A stretch of 45,088 nt of DNA from Syntrophus sp. (in: bacteria) (lineage in GTDB: Bacteria; Desulfobacterota; Syntrophorhabdia; Syntrophorhabdales; Syntrophorhabdaceae): the NCBI GenBank assembly GCA_013824645.1, contig PNOF01000016.1, forward strand, positions 1 through 45,088, given 5' to 3'. How positions within the stretch are numbered: position 1 is the first letter of the stretch; the number at the start of each line of letters is the position of its first letter. The notes below the pieces were generated by a model. It searched no databases, had not been told where the DNA came from, and saw nothing but the letters and a program-made list of their open reading frames with translations. The position numbers were made by a program, and so were the translations under genes. This document shows positions 43,037 to 45,088 of this stretch, piece after piece.

Positions 43037-43538
43037 AACACGGCTTCTCTTCAAGTTCTTCATAGAGACGGCGTGTTTCTTCAAAACCCTTGGAGAGTCT
43101 TTCCTGGAGCGAGCCAATGCCGGCACTGGTAAGCACGAGGAAACCGCCCCAAATAACAATCATAATCAGCATGCTGTACATATTGCCACTTACTATAAAC
43201 CATTCAGGTCTAATAAAAGCCGAAACAACAACAAGGATAATATTCAGGCTTGCATAGAAAGCCTTTTGCTTCCCGAGAATGTACGCGGCAAGAAGAACAG
43301 GCAGGTAAAATAAATTCAAAAATGCATACTTATAGGGGAAAATAAAAAAAACTGCGCAGACGAGCATCGCAATTATGAGAACAAAAACAAGCTCCAGATA
43401 ACGGATGATAAAACTACGAAAACGAAATGCTATGTTAACACCAAAAGCCTCTGCGACCCTAAAATCCTGTATGTCACGAAGATCATCTTCTGAAGGAGCT
43501 AATGGCTTGTTCTCTTTATCGGTATTGATAACGCTCAC
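43011..43538 (-). CDS. Membrane and coiled-coil domain, probably the N-terminal half of the cyclase
   Basis: 175 residues, about 5 hydrophobic segments (LVFVLIIAMLVCAVFFIFPY, LFYLPVLLAAYILG, ILVVVSAFIR, YSMLIMIVIWGGFLVLTS) then a helix ERLSKGFEETRRLYEELEEK. It stops at TGA 43011, 25 bases after the ATG of the cyclase in the next frame. One extra base near 43040 would join the two into one polypeptide with the layout membrane domain-coiled coil-cyclase. It is either a frameshift or a coupled two-gene arrangement. The N-terminal segment is preceded by a Lys- and Asp-rich start. Confidence 0.6.
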   Translation of the reverse strand: MSVINTDKENKPLAPSEDDLRDIQDFRVAEAFGVNIAFRFRSFIIRYLELVFVLIIAMLVCAVFFIFPYKYAFLNLFYLPVLLAAYILGKQKAFYASLNIILVVVSAFIRPEWFIVSGNMYSMLIMIVIWGGFLVLTSAGIGSLQERLSKGFEETRRLYEELEEKPCYGRNERKG

Positions 43539-43699
43539 CCACTATCGCCGGTAGATTATATTATTGATATATTTCTCCATAATTAACATGGTCATATTTT
43601 TTTGTCAATCGTATTATATAACCAGTAACTATATATTATTATCGGTTTATTTAGATTGTAATTTTTGAAAACATGTGTGATATTTAAAGGAATTACGAT

Positions 43700-44323
43700 A
43701 TGGGACTCATACAATTACTTTTTCGGGATCCGCTTACTTTTTTCTTACTTGCAGTTCCCCTCCTTTACTCAATTATCTTACATGAGCTTGCCCATGGGTG
43801 GGTGGCCTACAAGATGGGAGATTCCACGGCAAAATGGCTCGGCAGGCTCAGCCTTAATCCAGTAAAACACATTGACCCTATTGGGTCTCTTATGCTTCTT
43901 ATGTTCGGGTTCGGATGGGCAAAGCCGGTACCGATCAATATTAACAATTTTCATAATCTCAGGAAAGGGCTTATACTAGTGTCGTCCGCTGGTATTGCAG
44001 CAAATATTATTCTTGCTTTTTTGTCTTTTTTGGCGATTCGGCTTTTCTCTCCTCTTCCCTTTGAAAGCCTTGATATAATGCTTTCTTATATGGCAAAGAT
44101 CAACATTATGCTCGCTTCTTTTAACATTATTCCCATCCCACCCCTTGACGGCTCCAAGATATTAATGGGTTTTACAACAGGCAGATTTCAATACACACTC
44201 CAGAGTCTTGAGCCTTATGGCATGTTTATTATCATCGGTTTGCTCTACCTGAGGGCACTGGATCCACTGATCGTCTTCTTTCAGTGGATTATTCTCGGGA
44301 CAATACAACTGTTCCTTCCATGA
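43700..44323 (+). CDS. Site-2 protease-like membrane metalloprotease (M50 family)
   Basis: 207 residues, membrane-embedded. The HExxH zinc motif is HELAHGW near residue 30 within a hydrophobic segment, with the third ligand in NIIPIPPLDGSKIL (Asp) near residue 150. The family cuts membrane proteins or acts in regulated proteolysis; the short form lacks PDZ domains, as in the Rip/YwhC branch. SD AAAGGA precedes ATG 43700. It is monocistronic and divergent from the cyclase pair. Confidence 0.88.
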   Translation: MGLIQLLFRDPLTFFLLAVPLLYSIILHELAHGWVAYKMGDSTAKWLGRLSLNPVKHIDPIGSLMLLMFGFGWAKPVPININNFHNLRKGLILVSSAGIAANIILAFLSFLAIRLFSPLPFESLDIMLSYMAKINIMLASFNIIPIPPLDGSKILMGFTTGRFQYTLQSLEPYGMFIIIGLLYLRALDPLIVFFQWIILGTIQLFLP

Positions 44324-44577
44324 AAGGTCTCAAGTAAAAACATGTCCGGGAAATGGAAGGATTAAGCACCCATATCATCAGATTTCCTTCCGATGACGAG
44401 CAAAACAGGACCCATTCTATTTGACACTTTTCGTGAGAGGTCCCGGAGATATCGCCGATAAACTTGTGCATAGTTTTTCAGAACTACCTGGAACAAATCT
44501 TTTATGATCAGGCATGGTCGGCTTTTGATACAATCCGGGATCCTGACAAGAGAGCATAATATAAAACAATATTAGTG
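44324..44577 (+). other. Spacer containing a 68-codon frame interrupted by two TGA codons
   Basis: A frame from ATG 44353 reads MEGLSTHIIRFPSDDEQNR, TGA at 44422, HFS, TGA at 44434, then EVPEISPINLC, IVFQNYLEQIFYDQAW and SAFDTIRDPDKRA before TAA 44557. The peptide looks real in composition. Most likely it is a decayed gene; selenocysteine readthrough is a remote alternative given yedF/DUF3343 in the window, but I see no SECIS-like hairpin after either TGA. Confidence 0.3.
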
Positions 44578-44606
44578 TTGACTTTACACTCCTTTTCCCT
44601 TATGAT
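44578..44606 (+). promoter_or_regulatory. Promoter of the initiator tRNA
   Basis: TTGACT (44578-44583) and TATGAT (44601-44606) are 17 bases apart, 12 bases before the tRNA, as expected for a stable-RNA promoter. Confidence 0.75.
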
Positions 44607-44618
44607 ATCCCAATCAAT

Positions 44619-44695
<77 letters not shown>

Positions 44696-44705
44696 AAAAA
44701 AATCA

Positions 44706-44737
44706 AGAAGCTAGAATATTTTCTAGCTTCTTTTTTT
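44706..44737 (+). terminator. Rho-independent terminator of the initiator tRNA
   Basis: An 11-bp perfect stem AGAAGCTAGAA (44706-44716) with TTCTAGCTTCT (44721-44731), TATT loop, T-tract to 44737. Confidence 0.92.
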
Positions 44738-44895
44738 ATCACTTCCTCATACCCTTTTAATACAGTAATTTATTAATAAAAAATAACAGATTATTTTGGT
44801 TGTATGAATGTCCGGTTAAAACGGGGGGCTACTCCACGTAGCAAAACGTTACCCAGCTTGGCTTAAATGAGCATATAATAATTTTTAAAAATATC
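44738..44895. other. Gene-free stretch after the tRNA
   Basis: AT-rich, with a short dyad GCTAC-TCCAC-GTAGC (44828-44842). I see no gene or tRNA-derived repeat that would mark an attachment site. Confidence 0.5.
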
Positions 44896-44923
44896 TTGAC
44901 AACAAGTACCAATAAATTATACC
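44896..44923 (+). promoter_or_regulatory. Promoter of a gene beyond the right edge
   Basis: TTGACA (44896-44901) and TATACC (44918-44923) are 16 bases apart. The window ends in TACGGAGG, a Shine-Dalgarno sequence, so the next coding start lies just outside. The hairpin at 44923-44959 starts where transcription should. Confidence 0.6.
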
Positions 44924-44959
44924 ATCCAACTAGTCGGACGCAACCCGACCAGTTGGATG
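44923..44959. repeat. Inverted repeat with three related direct repeats
   Basis: CATCCAACT-A-GTCGG (44923-44937) pairs with CCGAC-C-AGTTGGATG (44945-44959), one A-C mismatch, 7-base loop. Overlapping this are the imperfect direct repeats GTCGGACGCAA (44933), GTTGGATGCAA (44952) and ATTGGACGCGC (44968), in keeping with operator half-sites. Confidence 0.7.
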
Positions 44960-45088
44960 CAAAATCTATTGGACGCGCATAATCAAATGATTTTTACAAA
45001 AACAGTCTACAGCACAATAAATGTTGTTATTAAAATACCAGAATTGCGCTTTGAGGAGTGATTATACAAATACATTAAGATACGGAGG

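Overview
The window reads as chromosome of an anaerobic, Gram-negative bacterium, most likely a syntrophic or sulfate-reducer-like member of the Desulfobacterota (the former Deltaproteobacteria). This is an inference from gene content: 4-hydroxybutyryl-CoA dehydratase, a thiolase/crotonase/Etf set, flavin-dependent ThyX, NikR with a TonB system, a YedF/DUF3343 selenium-type cluster, a DUF362 ferredoxin and outer-membrane lipoprotein genes. No rRNA is present to fix the taxonomy.

Layout. 1-2.6 kb is an accessory patch: the tail of a DinD-like gene, an array of four TTTATCTAAA units, an XRE-Panacea/RelE-like toxin-antitoxin pair and a HepT/MntA pair on the opposite strand. 2.8-6.1 kb (minus) holds a GNAT-type protein and RNase R. 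6.3-11 kb is a divergent metabolic locus: gntR-abfD (minus) faces a succinyl-CoA-synthetase-like pair (plus) across an intergenic region packed with palindromes. 11-15.5 kb holds thyX, a small membrane protein, a broken XRE gene, a D-2-hydroxyacid dehydrogenase, a cold-shock gene with a clear terminator, and a DegT-type aminotransferase. 15.8-19.8 kb is a thiolase-crotonase-etfB-etfA operon closed by a terminator. 19.8-21.8 kb is yedF, a class V aminotransferase and a DUF3343 gene.

22-29.9 kb is a metal-import cluster that begins with nikR: exbB-exbD-tonB, a TonB-dependent receptor, a TroA-like binding protein, an ABC ATPase, an ABC permease and a methyltransferase. It has the full envelope path (outer membrane receptor, periplasmic protein, inner membrane ABC pump) next to the nickel regulator, with foldable leaders between the genes. 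30.2-36.9 kb (minus) looks like one long housekeeping run: nitrilase-family protein, argS, lepB, a TPR protein, a LolB-like lipoprotein and a DUF362 ferredoxin. 37.2-41.4 kb (plus) is tatA/B-tatC-glmU-glmS. 41.5-43.5 kb (minus) is a class III nucleotide cyclase whose membrane half lies in another frame. 43.7-45 kb has an M50 protease and an initiator tRNA with its own promoter and terminator. The window ends on a Shine-Dalgarno sequence preceded by a promoter and a perfect-looking hairpin.

How the genes work together: abfD, the CoA-ligase pair, thiolase, crotonase and Etf all meet at crotonyl-CoA, as expected for fermentation or syntrophic oxidation of short acids. The nickel importer could supply hydrogenase or CO dehydrogenase. 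The strongest leads for new biology are the NikR-linked importer with a TroA protein that has lost the usual zinc ligands, the nitrilase-family protein with Ser in place of the catalytic Cys, the palindrome stack between gntR and the CoA-ligase genes, and the split cyclase.
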